Positions 15,921 to 25,241 are shown, counted from the first letter of the stretch. The stretch is DNA of 45,743 bases from an uncultured Eubacteriales bacterium (GCA_900540545.1 UQGJ01000015.1:1-45743); one strand, 5' to 3'. Notes: generated by a model from the letters alone, not told the origin. Made by a program: numbers and translations.

Positions 15921-16445
15921 TCAGCGCCCTGACGGCCCGGATTTTGCGGGCTTTTGGGGCGGGTCGTCCCGGAACAGGTCCAGATAGGTGCCCAGGACCT
16001 TGTAGAAGCAGTCCAGCTCCTGGTGGGTGCAGAACCGCAGCAGGTCGGCCTGGGTCTGGACGATGTCCAGATTGTCGTAGACCTTGTGCAGGGTGCTCAG
16101 CTCCCGGCCCTTGTCGGATACGTAGAGGTGGACGACCTTGGCGTTGTTGTTTTCCTTTTGGCGGTAGATGTAACCCTTCCGCTCCAGGGTGGTCACGTTG
16201 ACCGAGACGGTCCCCTTGGTGCGGTCCCACAGCTTTGCCAGCTCACTGACCGTGATGCCGGGGTGGTCCTCGATCATGGAGAGGGTGTGGACCTCCACCA
16301 TCTTGATCGGGTCCCCGTTGCCGTAGTCTCTGGCCTGATAGATGTAGTCATGGTAAAGCATCACGAACTCATAGAGCAGGTTTGCGTTTTTGCTGAGTTC
16401 GGTATAGGTCTTGTCGATCAGCAGCTTATTCGCGGGCAATTCCAT
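15921..16445 (-). CDS. MarR-family transcriptional regulator
   Basis: 174-residue winged-helix regulator: HTH with GITVSELAKLWDRTKGTVSV followed by NVTTLERKGYIYRQ and the wing ENNNAKVVHLYVSDKGREL. MarR proteins usually repress their own operon and respond to small phenolic or hydrophobic ligands. ATG at 16445 has AGGAGG 10 bases upstream; a frame opening at 16478 is less likely. It lies between the M20 amidohydrolase and esterase genes, 39 and 29 bp away, so it probably controls this operon. The C-terminus is rich in Pro/Lys (DDPPQKPAKSGPSGR). Confidence 0.92.
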   Translation of the reverse strand: MELPANKLLIDKTYTELSKNANLLYEFVMLYHDYIYQARDYGNGDPIKMVEVHTLSMIEDHPGITVSELAKLWDRTKGTVSVNVTTLERKGYIYRQKENNNAKVVHLYVSDKGRELSTLHKVYDNLDIVQTQADLLRFCTHQELDCFYKVLGTYLDLFRDDPPQKPAKSGPSGR

Positions 16446-16484
16446 GGGATTGCTTCCTCCTGAATCTCTCCGAGCCAAACGTGG

Positions 16485-17744
16485 TCAGGACAGTTGTTTT
16501 TTGATCCGTTCCAACACTCCGTCGTTTTGCCTGCGGGGCGGCGCGGTGAAGCCCTCGTCCAGGAAGCCCAGGGCATAGGAGACGAAGGCCCCCGCGCCCC
16601 GGTAGAGGGCGTCGGGATCCAAATCGAACTCCGCGGAGTGGTGGGGAGCGCCGCAGCCCGCGCCGTTGCGGATGCCCAGGAAGGCCAGCACACCGCTGTA
16701 CAGGGTGTTGTAAACGCCCATGCTCTCCGAGGCCATCCAGGGGGCGGCGGGTGCCACCGCATCCTCCCCCAGGTCCCGGCGCAGGCAGTCGCCGGCCAGG
16801 GCGGCGCAGGCATCATCGTTGTAGACGCCGGGGATCGGCTCCATGATATAATTGTATTTTACCATACAATCATAGATTTGGGCATCTTTTTCGATGATTT
16901 CTTTCGCAGCCCGGAGGAAAGGCCAGCCACAGGTCTCCGGATTGAAGAACCGGGCCAGGGAGGCGAAGCGCAGCTCCTCGGGGATGATGTTGGATTTGGT
17001 GCCCCCCTGGAGGAGGCCCACGGCGTAGGTCAGGCAGTCGTTGGGGTCGGTGTGGCGCATGCGCACGGCGGCCAAATCGTTGTAGATGCTCACGAAACAG
17101 TCCGTGGGGTTGTTGCACAGGTCGGGGCGGGAGGAGTGCCCGCCCTTGCCGGTGAGGACCACGTCGAAGCCCAGAGCGCCGCTCATGACGTAGCCGGGCT
17201 GGACGGAGAGGGTGCCCTCCGGGGCGTCGGCGTAGACGTGGATGGCGAAGCAGCCGTCCATGCCGTCGAAGTGGGACTCCAGATACTCCAGCAGGGGGAT
17301 GGCCCCGTAGGAGGTCTCCTCGCCCTGCTCGAAGACGGCCACGATCTCGCCGGACCACTCGTCCCGGTGGGCGGAGAGGACCTGGAGGGCGGCCAGGAGC
17401 ATGGAGGTGTGGGCGTCGTGCCCGCAGGCGTGGGAGACGCCCTCCACCCCGCTGACGGCCGCCTTGGGGCCGGCGAGGTTGGTGGGGCTTTCCGCCACGG
17501 GCAGGGCGTCCACGTCGGCCCGGAGGAGCAGACGCTTGCCCGGCCCCCTCCCCTGGAGGACGGTGACCAGTCCGCCGTGCTCCACCCGGGTCACGTCCAG
17601 GCCCAGGGCGCGGAGGCGGCCCGTGATCCAGGCCAGGGTCTCCTCCTCCACGCCGGAGAGTTCAGGATGGGTGTGCAGGTAGTTGCGGTCGTCGGCAATC
17701 TGTTGACGGAGACCGTAGCATTCCGTTTTGATGTCTATCATCAT
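16485..17744 (-). CDS. M20D-type amidohydrolase
   Basis: 419-residue metal-dependent amidohydrolase of the M20D group (hippurate hydrolase / IAA-amino-acid hydrolase / N-acyl-amino-acid deacylase). Visible motifs are HTHPELSGVEEET at the N-terminus, CGHDAHTSMLL (metal-binding Cys and His), FEQGEETSYGA (catalytic Glu pair), GKGGHSSRP in the dimerisation domain, and GAPHHSAEF. ATG at 17744 has CGGAGG 4 bases before it; a second ATG follows at once (17741). It is 24 bp after the MalY gene. Release of an amino acid, possibly a sulfur one, from an N-acyl conjugate for the adjacent lyase is an attractive but unproven link. Confidence 0.92.
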   Translation of the reverse strand: MMIDIKTECYGLRQQIADDRNYLHTHPELSGVEEETLAWITGRLRALGLDVTRVEHGGLVTVLQGRGPGKRLLLRADVDALPVAESPTNLAGPKAAVSGVEGVSHACGHDAHTSMLLAALQVLSAHRDEWSGEIVAVFEQGEETSYGAIPLLEYLESHFDGMDGCFAIHVYADAPEGTLSVQPGYVMSGALGFDVVLTGKGGHSSRPDLCNNPTDCFVSIYNDLAAVRMRHTDPNDCLTYAVGLLQGGTKSNIIPEELRFASLARFFNPETCGWPFLRAAKEIIEKDAQIYDCMVKYNYIMEPIPGVYNDDACAALAGDCLRRDLGEDAVAPAAPWMASESMGVYNTLYSGVLAFLGIRNGAGCGAPHHSAEFDLDPDALYRGAGAFVSYALGFLDEGFTAPPRRQNDGVLERIKKQLS

Positions 17745-17768
17745 ATGTCCTCCGTCTAATGCGCTCAA

Positions 17769-18938
17769 TTATCGTTCGTCCATGGCCTTTTTGAAGCGGG
17801 CCAGGGCGTCCTCTACCACTTTGCGGGGGCAGGCCAGGTTGATGCGCTCGAAGCCGTCGCCGGCGGGCCCGAAGATGAAGCCGTCGTCAAAGTAGAGCTG
17901 GGCCTTCTCCTGGAGGAACTTGGCCAGCTCCTCGCCGGGCATGCCGAAGCAGCGGCAGTCGAACCAGCACAGGTAGGTGCCCTCCAGGTCGGCCACCCAC
18001 ACGTCGGGGAAGTGCTTGGCCATGAAGTCCTTGAAGTAGAGGTAGTTGCCCCACACGTGCTCGTTGAGCTGGTCCACCCAGTCGGCGCACTCCATGTAGC
18101 CCACTTCCAGGGCGCGGTTGCCGAAGATGCTGTACGTATAGCAGCCGTCCACGTTGACCTGGTCGTTGAGCTTGGTCCACAGCTCCTTGTTGGGGACGAT
18201 GGCGTTGCCCACGCACAGGCCGGCCAGGGAGAAGGTCTTGCTGGCGGCGGTGCACATCACGCAGTTGTCGGCGTACTTCTCGCCCAAGGTGGGGTAGCTG
18301 GTGTGCTTGTAGCCGGGCATGATGAGGTCGAAGTGGATCTCGTCGCTGACCACCAGCACGTTGTGCTTGAGGCAGATGTCGCCCATGCGGCGCAGCTCCT
18401 CGGGGGTCCAGACGCGGCCCACGGGGTTGTGTGGGTTGCACAGCAGGAACATCTTGCACTGCTTGGCCTTCTCCTCGAAGTCGTCGAAGTCCACCTCGTA
18501 GCGGCCGTCCACCAGCTTCAGGGGGCTCTCCACCACGGTGCGGCCGTTGGTGTTGACGGCCCGGTAGAACGGGTAGTAGACGGGGGTGACCAGCAGGACG
18601 TTGTCGCCGGGGGCGGTGTAGGCCCGGACGGAGGCGTACAGGGCCTGGACCACGCCGTTGGTCTGGACGATCCACTCGGGCTTGAGGTCGGCCCAGCCGT
18701 GGCGGGTGGTGAGCCAGTGCTTGAAGGCCTCCACATACCGCTCGCTCCACCAGGTGTAGCCCCACATGCCGAACTCGGCGGTCTGCTTCAGGGCCTCCAC
18801 GATCTGGGGGGGAGAGACCAGCTCCATGTCCGCCACGGACAGGGGGACCACGCCCTCACCGGGCTGGGGGCCGATGGCGTCCCATTTGAATGCCTCCATG
18901 CCGATACGGGCGGGGGCGGAATCGAAATTGTATTTCAT
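17769..18938 (-). CDS. MalY/PatB-type aminotransferase (C-S lyase)
   Basis: 389-residue PLP enzyme of fold type I. The PLP Lys is in AASKTFSLAGL (Lys234), with VPLSVADME near the N-terminus, LLCNPHNPVGRVW and VVSDEIHFDL as family motifs. MalY/PatB enzymes split C-S bonds, as in cystathionine or cysteine conjugates, giving a thiol, pyruvate and ammonia. It has the same length and Lys position as the paralog at 40144-41313. Start ATG at 18938 is set by the paralog; AAGGAG is 13 bases upstream, a little far. It is first in the probable MalY-M20-MarR-esterase operon. The GC-rich stem-loop at 18979-19005 lies in its leader. Confidence 0.93.
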   Translation of the reverse strand: MKYNFDSAPARIGMEAFKWDAIGPQPGEGVVPLSVADMELVSPPQIVEALKQTAEFGMWGYTWWSERYVEAFKHWLTTRHGWADLKPEWIVQTNGVVQALYASVRAYTAPGDNVLLVTPVYYPFYRAVNTNGRTVVESPLKLVDGRYEVDFDDFEEKAKQCKMFLLCNPHNPVGRVWTPEELRRMGDICLKHNVLVVSDEIHFDLIMPGYKHTSYPTLGEKYADNCVMCTAASKTFSLAGLCVGNAIVPNKELWTKLNDQVNVDGCYTYSIFGNRALEVGYMECADWVDQLNEHVWGNYLYFKDFMAKHFPDVWVADLEGTYLCWFDCRCFGMPGEELAKFLQEKAQLYFDDGFIFGPAGDGFERINLACPRKVVEDALARFKKAMDER

Positions 18939-18978
18939 ATCGCAGGTGCAGCTCCTTTTGTTGAGATACGGCAGGGAA

Positions 18979-19006
18979 GCTCCGCCCCCGATGGGCGGGG
19001 GCGGAA
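18979..19006. other. GC-rich stem-loop upstream of MalY gene
   Basis: GCTCCGCCCCC-GATGGGC-GGGGGCGGAAC-type inverted repeat between the MFS stop and MalY start. No T-run; it could attenuate read-through from the MFS gene. Confidence 0.5.
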
Positions 19007-19037
19007 CCCCCAGCAGAGAGAAAGAGAACGGAGATGC

Positions 19038-19075
19038 GGATTGCCACACCAGTTTACGGACTGGTTCGCAATGAC
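19038..19075 (+). repeat. 39-bp dyad repeat, copy 6
   Basis: Same family, diverged to CCAGTTTACGGACTGG; abuts the end of the MFS gene. Confidence 0.8.
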
Positions 19076-19088
19076 GCGTAGGGAAGGC

Positions 19089-20354
19089 TTACTTCGCGGC
19101 GGCAATGCTGGCCTGGTGCGCCCGAATCTTGCGGTCGCTGATGAAGGCGCAGACCAGGCCCAGGACGGAGGCGGCGATACAGGCCATGAAGATACGCTTG
19201 AAACCGCCGTTGCCGTACTGCTCCAGCCAGCCGCCGGCCATAGAGGTGTAGAAGGTGTCGGGCAGGAAGCCCAGCAGAGAGGCGATGCCCACCACGCTGC
19301 CCACCATGTTCTTGGGCACGCCGGACTCGTCCATGGTGGCGTAGTACAGGGCGCGGAACACGCTGTAACACAGAGAGGCGATGATCATGATGATCAGCAT
19401 GGGCCACATGACGGCGGCGGTGGCGGGCATGATGACCATGCCGCCGAAGCAGGCGGCCATGATGATGCCGGCAAAGATGATGGGCTTGGAGGAGCGGCCC
19501 ATTTTGGTGGCCATGACGGCGCCAAGGGAGGCGCCAATCAGGCCGCAGAGGGGGCCGCGGTAGCTGGCGAAGGGCACGGTGATGGAAGTGCTCATACCGA
19601 TGACCTTCTCCAAATAGGGGGCATAGTAGGAGGCGGAGGCGCCCACCAGGCTGGCGGCGAAGATCATGCCGGCCATCAGGTAGGTGGCGGGGTGCTTGAA
19701 GGCCTTGCCGAAGGCCAGCATGCTCTGGCCGAAGGAGGCGTTGGTGGCGTGGCTGCTGTTGTCGGCGGGCATCAGGATGGCCAGAAGGATGCCGACCACG
19801 ATCATCATGATGGAGCAGGTGGTGATGATGACGGGCATGGCGCTGCTGCTGCCGGCCATAAAGGTGAAGATACTGACGAACAGGGTAGTGATGATGAGAC
19901 CGAGGACGCTGCGGCCGGCCTCCAGGGAGCCGAACATGCCGCCCTGCTCGCCGTCGTCGGCCAGCAGGTTGACGCACTTGACGGAGGAGGACCAGAAGGT
20001 GAGCACGGTGGTGACGGCGAAGAGGACGAAAATCACCATCAGCAGCTCATAGCTGGGGAAGGTTGCCTCCCACAGACCCAGCACGCCGGTGCCCACCATG
20101 GAGAAGACCAGCAGTTTCTTGGCGCTGAACTTGTCGGCGATCCAGCCGCCGGGCAGGTACAGGATGACGTTGGCGATGCCGTAGACGTTCAGCAGGCGGC
20201 CGTAATCGGCGTCGCGCCCCACCAGGCCCATGGCCTCCTGCAGGGGGGTGTAGTAGTAGTACATCAGATAGGGCAGCTGGTAGATGGTGTTCAACGCCAG
20301 GATCATCAGGATCAGGGTCAGAATCTTGGTGCTCTTGCTTCTCTTAGCAGCCAT
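19089..20354 (-). CDS. MFS transporter (tandem copy B)
   Basis: 421-residue major facilitator with about twelve hydrophobic segments. TM1-2 region reads NTIYQLPYLMYYYYTPLQEA and the GGWIADKFSAKKLLVFSM loop resembles the MFS A-motif. It is strikingly similar along its whole length to the next gene upstream (20401-21672): both share EAMGLVG.DADYG, FWSSSVKC.NLLAD, GWLE and VGS..GIASL.GFLPDTFYT. No substrate motif. It is 46 bp downstream of copy A and in the same likely transcript; a GGTGACTGAGC-type leader precedes the ATG. In context the pair may carry the substrates of the esterase or amidohydrolase genes. Confidence 0.93.
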   Translation of the reverse strand: MAAKRSKSTKILTLILMILALNTIYQLPYLMYYYYTPLQEAMGLVGRDADYGRLLNVYGIANVILYLPGGWIADKFSAKKLLVFSMVGTGVLGLWEATFPSYELLMVIFVLFAVTTVLTFWSSSVKCVNLLADDGEQGGMFGSLEAGRSVLGLIITTLFVSIFTFMAGSSSAMPVIITTCSIMMIVVGILLAILMPADNSSHATNASFGQSMLAFGKAFKHPATYLMAGMIFAASLVGASASYYAPYLEKVIGMSTSITVPFASYRGPLCGLIGASLGAVMATKMGRSSKPIIFAGIIMAACFGGMVIMPATAAVMWPMLIIMIIASLCYSVFRALYYATMDESGVPKNMVGSVVGIASLLGFLPDTFYTSMAGGWLEQYGNGGFKRIFMACIAASVLGLVCAFISDRKIRAHQASIAAAK

Positions 20355-20400
20355 ACGGCTCAGTCACCTTTCGTATCGTGTATTTGGAAAACAGGGTGGC

Positions 20401-21672
20401 TTACTGGGCGGTGGAAGCGGCGTTGGCACGGTTCTTGCGAATCAGGCGGTCGGCGAAGAAGGCGCAGACCAGGCCCAGGATCATGGCGGCGCAGGCGGCC
20501 ATAAAGATGTTCTTGAAGCCGCCCACGGGGTCGGCCTCCAGCCAGGAGCCGCACAGGCGGGTGTAGAAGGTGTCGGGCAGGAAGCCGATGAGGGAGGCGA
20601 TGCCGATGACACTGCCCACCACGTTCTTGGGGGTGCCGCACTCGTCCACGGTGGCGTAGTACAGGCCGCGGAACACATACACGGCCATGGAGGCCACCAC
20701 GGTGACGGCCATGATGGGCCACATCACGGCGGCGGAGGCGGGGATGAGCATCATGCAGATGAAGCAGACGATGCCGATGATACCGGCGCCGATCATGGGC
20801 TTGGAGGAACTCTTCATCTTGGTGGCCAGGACGGCGGCCAGAGAGGCGCCGATGAGCTGGCAGATGATGCCGCGGTAGCTGGTGAAGGTCACGGCGATGT
20901 TGGTGGGCATACCGCAGAAGTTCTGCAGATAGGGGGCGTAGTAGCTGGCGGAGGCCAGGGTCATGGAGCCGCAGAAGATGAGGCCGGCCAGGATGTAGGT
21001 GATGGGACGCTTGAAGGCGGTGCCCATGGCCTTGATGCTGTCCAGCAGGGTGGCGTTGGTGGCGTTGGCGGTGCCCACCTTGGGCATCAGCAGGGCCAGG
21101 GCGATGCCGACCACGATCATGATGACGGAGACCACGGCGATGATGGTGCTCATGGCCTTGGAGCTGTTGTTGGAGAAGATGTTGAACAGGGACACGCAGA
21201 TGGTGGTGACCACCAGGCCGACCACGCCGCGGGCGGCTTCCAGGCCGCCGAACATGCCGCCCTGCTCGTCGGAGTCGGCCAGCAGGTTGATGCACTTGAC
21301 GGAGGAGGACCAGAAGGTGAGCACGGTGGTGAAGGCCCACAGGACGTGGATGACCATCAGCATGGCGTAGCTGGGGAAGGTGGCCTCCCACAGGCCCAGG
21401 GCGCCGGTGGAGACCATGGAGAAGACCAGCAGCTTCTTCGGGTCGAACTTATCGGCGATCCAGCCGCCGGGCAGGTACAGGATGACGTTGGCGATGCCGT
21501 AAACGTTCAGCAGGGCGCCGTAGTCGGCGTCTTTCCCCACCAGGCCCATGGCCTCCTGCAGGGGGGTGTAGTAGTTGTACATCAGGTAGGGCAGCACGTA
21601 GATGGTGTTCATGGCCAGGACCATGAGGATAAAGGTCAGGATCTTGGAGCTCTTGTGTGATTGACCAGCCAT
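20401..21672 (-). CDS. MFS transporter (tandem copy A)
   Basis: 423-residue major facilitator, paralog of the following gene. Same landmarks: NTIYVLPYLMYNYYTPLQEA, NVILYLPGGWIADKFDPKK and VKCINLLADSDEQGGMFGG. The duplication looks old enough for many substitutions but recent enough to stay colinear without gaps, and both copies have intact frames. GAGGAGG-type sequence lies just before the ATG. It follows the esterase gene (45 bp). Two similar carriers in tandem could act on related substrates, or as importer and exporter. I cannot tell direction. Confidence 0.93.
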   Translation of the reverse strand: MAGQSHKSSKILTFILMVLAMNTIYVLPYLMYNYYTPLQEAMGLVGKDADYGALLNVYGIANVILYLPGGWIADKFDPKKLLVFSMVSTGALGLWEATFPSYAMLMVIHVLWAFTTVLTFWSSSVKCINLLADSDEQGGMFGGLEAARGVVGLVVTTICVSLFNIFSNNSSKAMSTIIAVVSVIMIVVGIALALLMPKVGTANATNATLLDSIKAMGTAFKRPITYILAGLIFCGSMTLASASYYAPYLQNFCGMPTNIAVTFTSYRGIICQLIGASLAAVLATKMKSSSKPMIGAGIIGIVCFICMMLIPASAAVMWPIMAVTVVASMAVYVFRGLYYATVDECGTPKNVVGSVIGIASLIGFLPDTFYTRLCGSWLEADPVGGFKNIFMAACAAMILGLVCAFFADRLIRKNRANAASTAQ

Positions 21673-21717
21673 TAGATGTTTCCTCCTCTTATATTCTCTT
21701 TTTGAGCGTCGCGTCGC

Positions 21718-22680
21718 TCAGGGTTTCTTGTGGTCGCGGACAAACTGTCCGCCCCGGCGCAGGGCGTCCCAGGAGTCCTCCATCATGCGGGAGTAATGCA
21801 GGAAGGAGTGCATGACGCCCGGGTACAGCTTCAGCTCGCAGGGCTGCCCCTTATCCTGCAAAATCTCATAGAGCAGGGTGGAGTTGTCCACCAGGGGGTC
21901 GATGGTGCCGCAGCAGATGAAGCTGGGGGGAATGTCGTGGGTCAAATCGTTGGAAAACATATCAAAGTAGGGGTCCTTGGCGTCCTGCTCCGTCATAACG
22001 GCGGGGCGGTACAGCAGGGGCTGCTCCTCCCGCATCATGCCGTCCACGTCGTTGCCCCACCGGCGGTAGGAGGGGGAGTCCATCATCCCGTAGGCCCCAT
22101 AATATAGAATCAGGGAGCGGATATAGGAGATGTCCTCACCGTGGTTCCGCAGGTACAGGAAGGCGGAGAGGGTCATGAAGGCCCCGGCGGAGTCGCCGCA
22201 GACCGCCATGTCTTCCGGGTCCAGGCCGTACGCCGCGCCGTGCTGGCGGAAGTGGCGAATGACGGCCACCGTCTCGTCCACCCAGGAGGGGAACTTGAAG
22301 GCCGGGGCCAGGCGGTAGTCCACGCCGATGACCACGGTGTTGGACTCCTGAGCGAAGATGCGCATGACCCGGCTGTGGGTGTCGTTGTTGCCCAGCATAA
22401 AGCTGCCGCCGTGGAGATAGACGGTGACGCCCAGGGGCTTGTCGCTGACCACCGGATAGTGGAGGCGGACCGGGATGGGGCCGTTGGGGCCGGGGACGGT
22501 CTCCTCCACCACCTTGGCGGGGATGGGGCCGCCCTCGTTCCAGAACTTACGCTCGTCCTTGTAGTCCTGGAGGTAGTCCTCCGTGGGCGGGTGGTCGGCG
22601 TTCCACTGGCGGATGTAATCGGCCACCTTTTGCATCTCGGGGGTGAGCTGGGAGTAGAAGTCCGGCTTATTGACGTGCAT
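21718..22680 (-). CDS. Alpha/beta hydrolase, HSL/acetyl-esterase family
   Basis: 320-residue paralog of the esterase at 14896-15891. The oxyanion motif is YLHGGSFMLG (HGGS in place of HGGG), the nucleophile elbow CGDSAGAFM, acid Asp in CGTIDPLVDN and catalytic His in PGVMHSFLHY. The N-terminal stretch KPDFYSQLTPEMQKVADYI is typical of this gut-Firmicute group. ATG at 22680 has AAAGGAG 6 bases upstream. It lies between the YitT gene (44 bp) and MFS copy A (45 bp). If the cluster handles carnitine-like acids, cleavage of acyl esters is one possible task; that is speculation. Confidence 0.92.
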   Translation of the reverse strand: MHVNKPDFYSQLTPEMQKVADYIRQWNADHPPTEDYLQDYKDERKFWNEGGPIPAKVVEETVPGPNGPIPVRLHYPVVSDKPLGVTVYLHGGSFMLGNNDTHSRVMRIFAQESNTVVIGVDYRLAPAFKFPSWVDETVAVIRHFRQHGAAYGLDPEDMAVCGDSAGAFMTLSAFLYLRNHGEDISYIRSLILYYGAYGMMDSPSYRRWGNDVDGMMREEQPLLYRPAVMTEQDAKDPYFDMFSNDLTHDIPPSFICCGTIDPLVDNSTLLYEILQDKGQPCELKLYPGVMHSFLHYSRMMEDSWDALRRGGQFVRDHKKP

Positions 22681-22723
22681 CGCGCTTCTCCTTTCCAATC
22701 GGAAGTGCTGGTGCAGGGAGCCG

Positions 22724-23602
22724 TCACGCCTTGCGCCCGGTGAGGGCGCGGGAGTTGAAGTTGCCGCCGATGAGCTCGTTGGCGGGCAGCAGCATGACGA
22801 AGGCGCCGGGGTCCAGGGTGGGCAGCAGGACTTTGACCTTGGGAACCTCCGAGGGCTTCATGGCCAAAATCAGCATGTTGCGCTCCGCGCCGGTGTACAT
22901 CCCCGTGCCGGCCAGCCGGGTCACGGCCCGGCCCAGGGCCTTCATCAGGGGATAGGCCACGGTCTCGGCGTCCACGGAGGTGATGATCATACAGATGCAG
23001 CCCTGGTCGAAGCCCAGGACCACCCGGTCAGAGATGATGGAGCAGACGAAGATGGTGATGATGGCGTAGAGGCCGGACTCGATGTTGCCGAAGGCGATCA
23101 TGGCGAAAATCACCACCGCCCCGTCCAGGAAGATGCTCATCTTTCCCACGCTCATGGCGGGGAACTTTTTGATGAGCAGGCGGTTGAGCAGGTCGGTGCC
23201 GCCGGTGGAGCCGTTGCCGAAGGTCAGCAGGGCCATGCCCACCCCGTAGATGGCCCCGCCGAAGACGGCGGCCACCGTGGGGTTATAAGTCAGGGTGGGC
23301 AGGTCCTCGAAGAACCAGATGGCCCCGGAGTACAGGGTGGCGCCGATGATGGCCCCCGCCGCGTACTTCCAGCCGTTAGAGATGAGGGCCACCAGCAGGA
23401 TGGGGATGTTCATCAGGTAGATGAGCGTGGCCACGTTGATGGGCAGGAACTGGTTCAGCACCACGGCCACGCCGGAGATGCCGCCGGCCGCGATGTTGTT
23501 GCCCACCAGGAACAGGTCCAGGGCCAGGGCGTAGAGCAGGATGCCGCCCAGGGTGTAGAGCCAGCCCTTGACGGCGGCCCTGCGTTTGCTGATGTCGGCC
23601 AT
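22724..23602 (-). CDS. YitT family membrane protein (DUF2179)
   Basis: 292 residues. The N-terminal two thirds have about five hydrophobic segments (GWLYTLGGILLYALALDLFL near residue 13; GVGMALLTFGNGSTGGTDLL near residue 130). The last third is the soluble DUF2179 domain (MIITSVDAETVAYPLMKALG and RNMLILAMKPSEVPKVK). Members are common in Firmicutes; no transport reaction is firmly established for most. GAGGGGG lies 7 bases before ATG 23602. It is 25 bp after the symporter gene and probably co-transcribed. Confidence 0.93.
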   Translation of the reverse strand: MADISKRRAAVKGWLYTLGGILLYALALDLFLVGNNIAAGGISGVAVVLNQFLPINVATLIYLMNIPILLVALISNGWKYAAGAIIGATLYSGAIWFFEDLPTLTYNPTVAAVFGGAIYGVGMALLTFGNGSTGGTDLLNRLLIKKFPAMSVGKMSIFLDGAVVIFAMIAFGNIESGLYAIITIFVCSIISDRVVLGFDQGCICMIITSVDAETVAYPLMKALGRAVTRLAGTGMYTGAERNMLILAMKPSEVPKVKVLLPTLDPGAFVMLLPANELIGGNFNSRALTGRKA

Positions 23603-23627
23603 ACGCGTTCCCCCTCTTCCCGGCGCG

Positions 23628-25241
23628 TCAGATGATGCCGTTGTAGGGCAGAGCCCAGGCAAACAGCAGGAACAGGGTGGTGGCGATGCCCACCACGATG
23701 AGCAGCCAGCCGTAGCGCCGGTCGATTTTGTACTCGTGGGCCACCCGCTCCTCCTGGGGCAGGACCAGCAGCGCTTCGCGGTAGCTGGACTCCTCCATGG
23801 TGACGGGGTGGACCTTGGAGCCGACCACGGCGAAGATGAGGCTGAGGTAGAGGCCGATGAAGAAGGGGTCCAGGAAGTTGATGAGGATGCCGTTGAAGGG
23901 GGTGACGCCGAAGCCCACCAGGCACTTGGAGATCATGAAGCCCAGGAAGCCGGCCAGCATGGACCACCGGGCGCCGGTGGCGGAGAGCTTCTTGGACACG
24001 ATGCTCCCCACGCCGGGGACCAGCCAGGAGGCGGCGATGATGGTGGAGGCGAACCAGGAGATGACCCGGACGCCGCCCAGGCCCAGGTAGGCCAGGGCCA
24101 GGGCCACGATGCCCACCACCAGCATGATGATGCGGCTGGTGCGGAGCTGGTGCTTCTCATCCCGGAACTCCACGGGGAAGATGTCCGAGGTCACCGAGAA
24201 GCCCACCACCGACAGGAAGGTGGAGGCCGAGGACAGGCCCGCGGCCATGATGCCGGCCAGCAGCAGGGTGCCGATGAGCTTGGGCATCACGTTGAAGGCT
24301 GCCCAGATGAGGACACGCTGGGGGTCCTCCATGTTGGGCATCAGGTTGATGACCGAGATGGACATGATGTTGACGTAGAGCAGGAACACGGTGGTGCAGA
24401 TGGCGGCGATGGCGCCGGAGCGGAAGGTGACGTGCTCGCTCTTGGCCATCAGGTTCCGGCCCGCCTGCCAGGGGGAGACGCCCACGGTGATGAACCAGAT
24501 GATACCCATGGTCACCGCGTACATCACCGCGCCGAACACGTCGTTGGCCCCGGTGCCGGGGATGTTGCCGTGGTAGTCCAGCAGGCCGGCGGGGGCGGCG
24601 GGGTTGTTCATCAGGTTGGTCAGCAGTTCGCCGATACCGCCCTGGGCGTTAAAGATGTACGGCCCGGCCAGGATGGCGGCCACGATGAAGACCATGAACA
24701 TCATGGTATCGGTGAGGATGACGCCCTTGGAGCCGGAGTAGAAGGTGAAGCCGGTGAAGCACACCCAGGCGATGAACAGGCACAGCTCGTAGCTCAGGCC
24801 CGTCAGCTCCTGCATGAGGATGCCCACGCCGGTGATGCAGGCCAGCAGGTAGGCCGTCAGGGAGATGATGGTGATGATACCGGCGATCCGGCGGTTCCGG
24901 GGGTCCTTGTAGCGGGTGCCGAAATACTCCGGCATGGTGCCGCACTCCGAACGGCGCAGGAACCGGCCGAAGAACAGGGGACCGAAGACGTAGCCGGCGG
25001 CGCACATGGAGTTCAGGAGGACCAGGGAGGTGATGTTGCCGGTGTAGCAGAAGCCCTGGTCGCCCATGAAGCCGTTGACCGACAGCATGGAGGCGAACAG
25101 CGTGCCCGCGATGAGGATGGTGGGGGCGCTGCGGCCGCTGACATAGTAATCGTTGATATCCTTGACCTTGCGCCCGGCCAGCAGGCCGACCACCAGGTAC
25201 ACGATGATACTGACGATGACGCCGATGAAGAAAATAGTCAT
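23628..25241 (-). CDS. Sodium:solute symporter (SSS family)
   Basis: 537-residue carrier with about thirteen hydrophobic segments. Family landmarks are the N-terminal DYYVSGRSAPTILIAGTLFA, SVNGFMGDQGFCYTGN and GLSSASTFLSVVGFSVTSDI (the SSS sodium-site helix with paired Ser). Long C-terminal hydrophilic loop near residues 485-510. SSS carriers import carboxylates, amino acids, sugars or vitamins with Na+. It stands where a BCCT carnitine carrier would be expected next to the CaiA/CaiB/CaiD-like genes. AAGGAATTATT precedes the ATG. A 41-residue membrane peptide is encoded just upstream, as is known for several SSS carriers. Confidence 0.95.
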   Translation of the reverse strand: MTIFFIGVIVSIIVYLVVGLLAGRKVKDINDYYVSGRSAPTILIAGTLFASMLSVNGFMGDQGFCYTGNITSLVLLNSMCAAGYVFGPLFFGRFLRRSECGTMPEYFGTRYKDPRNRRIAGIITIISLTAYLLACITGVGILMQELTGLSYELCLFIAWVCFTGFTFYSGSKGVILTDTMMFMVFIVAAILAGPYIFNAQGGIGELLTNLMNNPAAPAGLLDYHGNIPGTGANDVFGAVMYAVTMGIIWFITVGVSPWQAGRNLMAKSEHVTFRSGAIAAICTTVFLLYVNIMSISVINLMPNMEDPQRVLIWAAFNVMPKLIGTLLLAGIMAAGLSSASTFLSVVGFSVTSDIFPVEFRDEKHQLRTSRIIMLVVGIVALALAYLGLGGVRVISWFASTIIAASWLVPGVGSIVSKKLSATGARWSMLAGFLGFMISKCLVGFGVTPFNGILINFLDPFFIGLYLSLIFAVVGSKVHPVTMEESSYREALLVLPQEERVAHEYKIDRRYGWLLIVVGIATTLFLLFAWALPYNGII

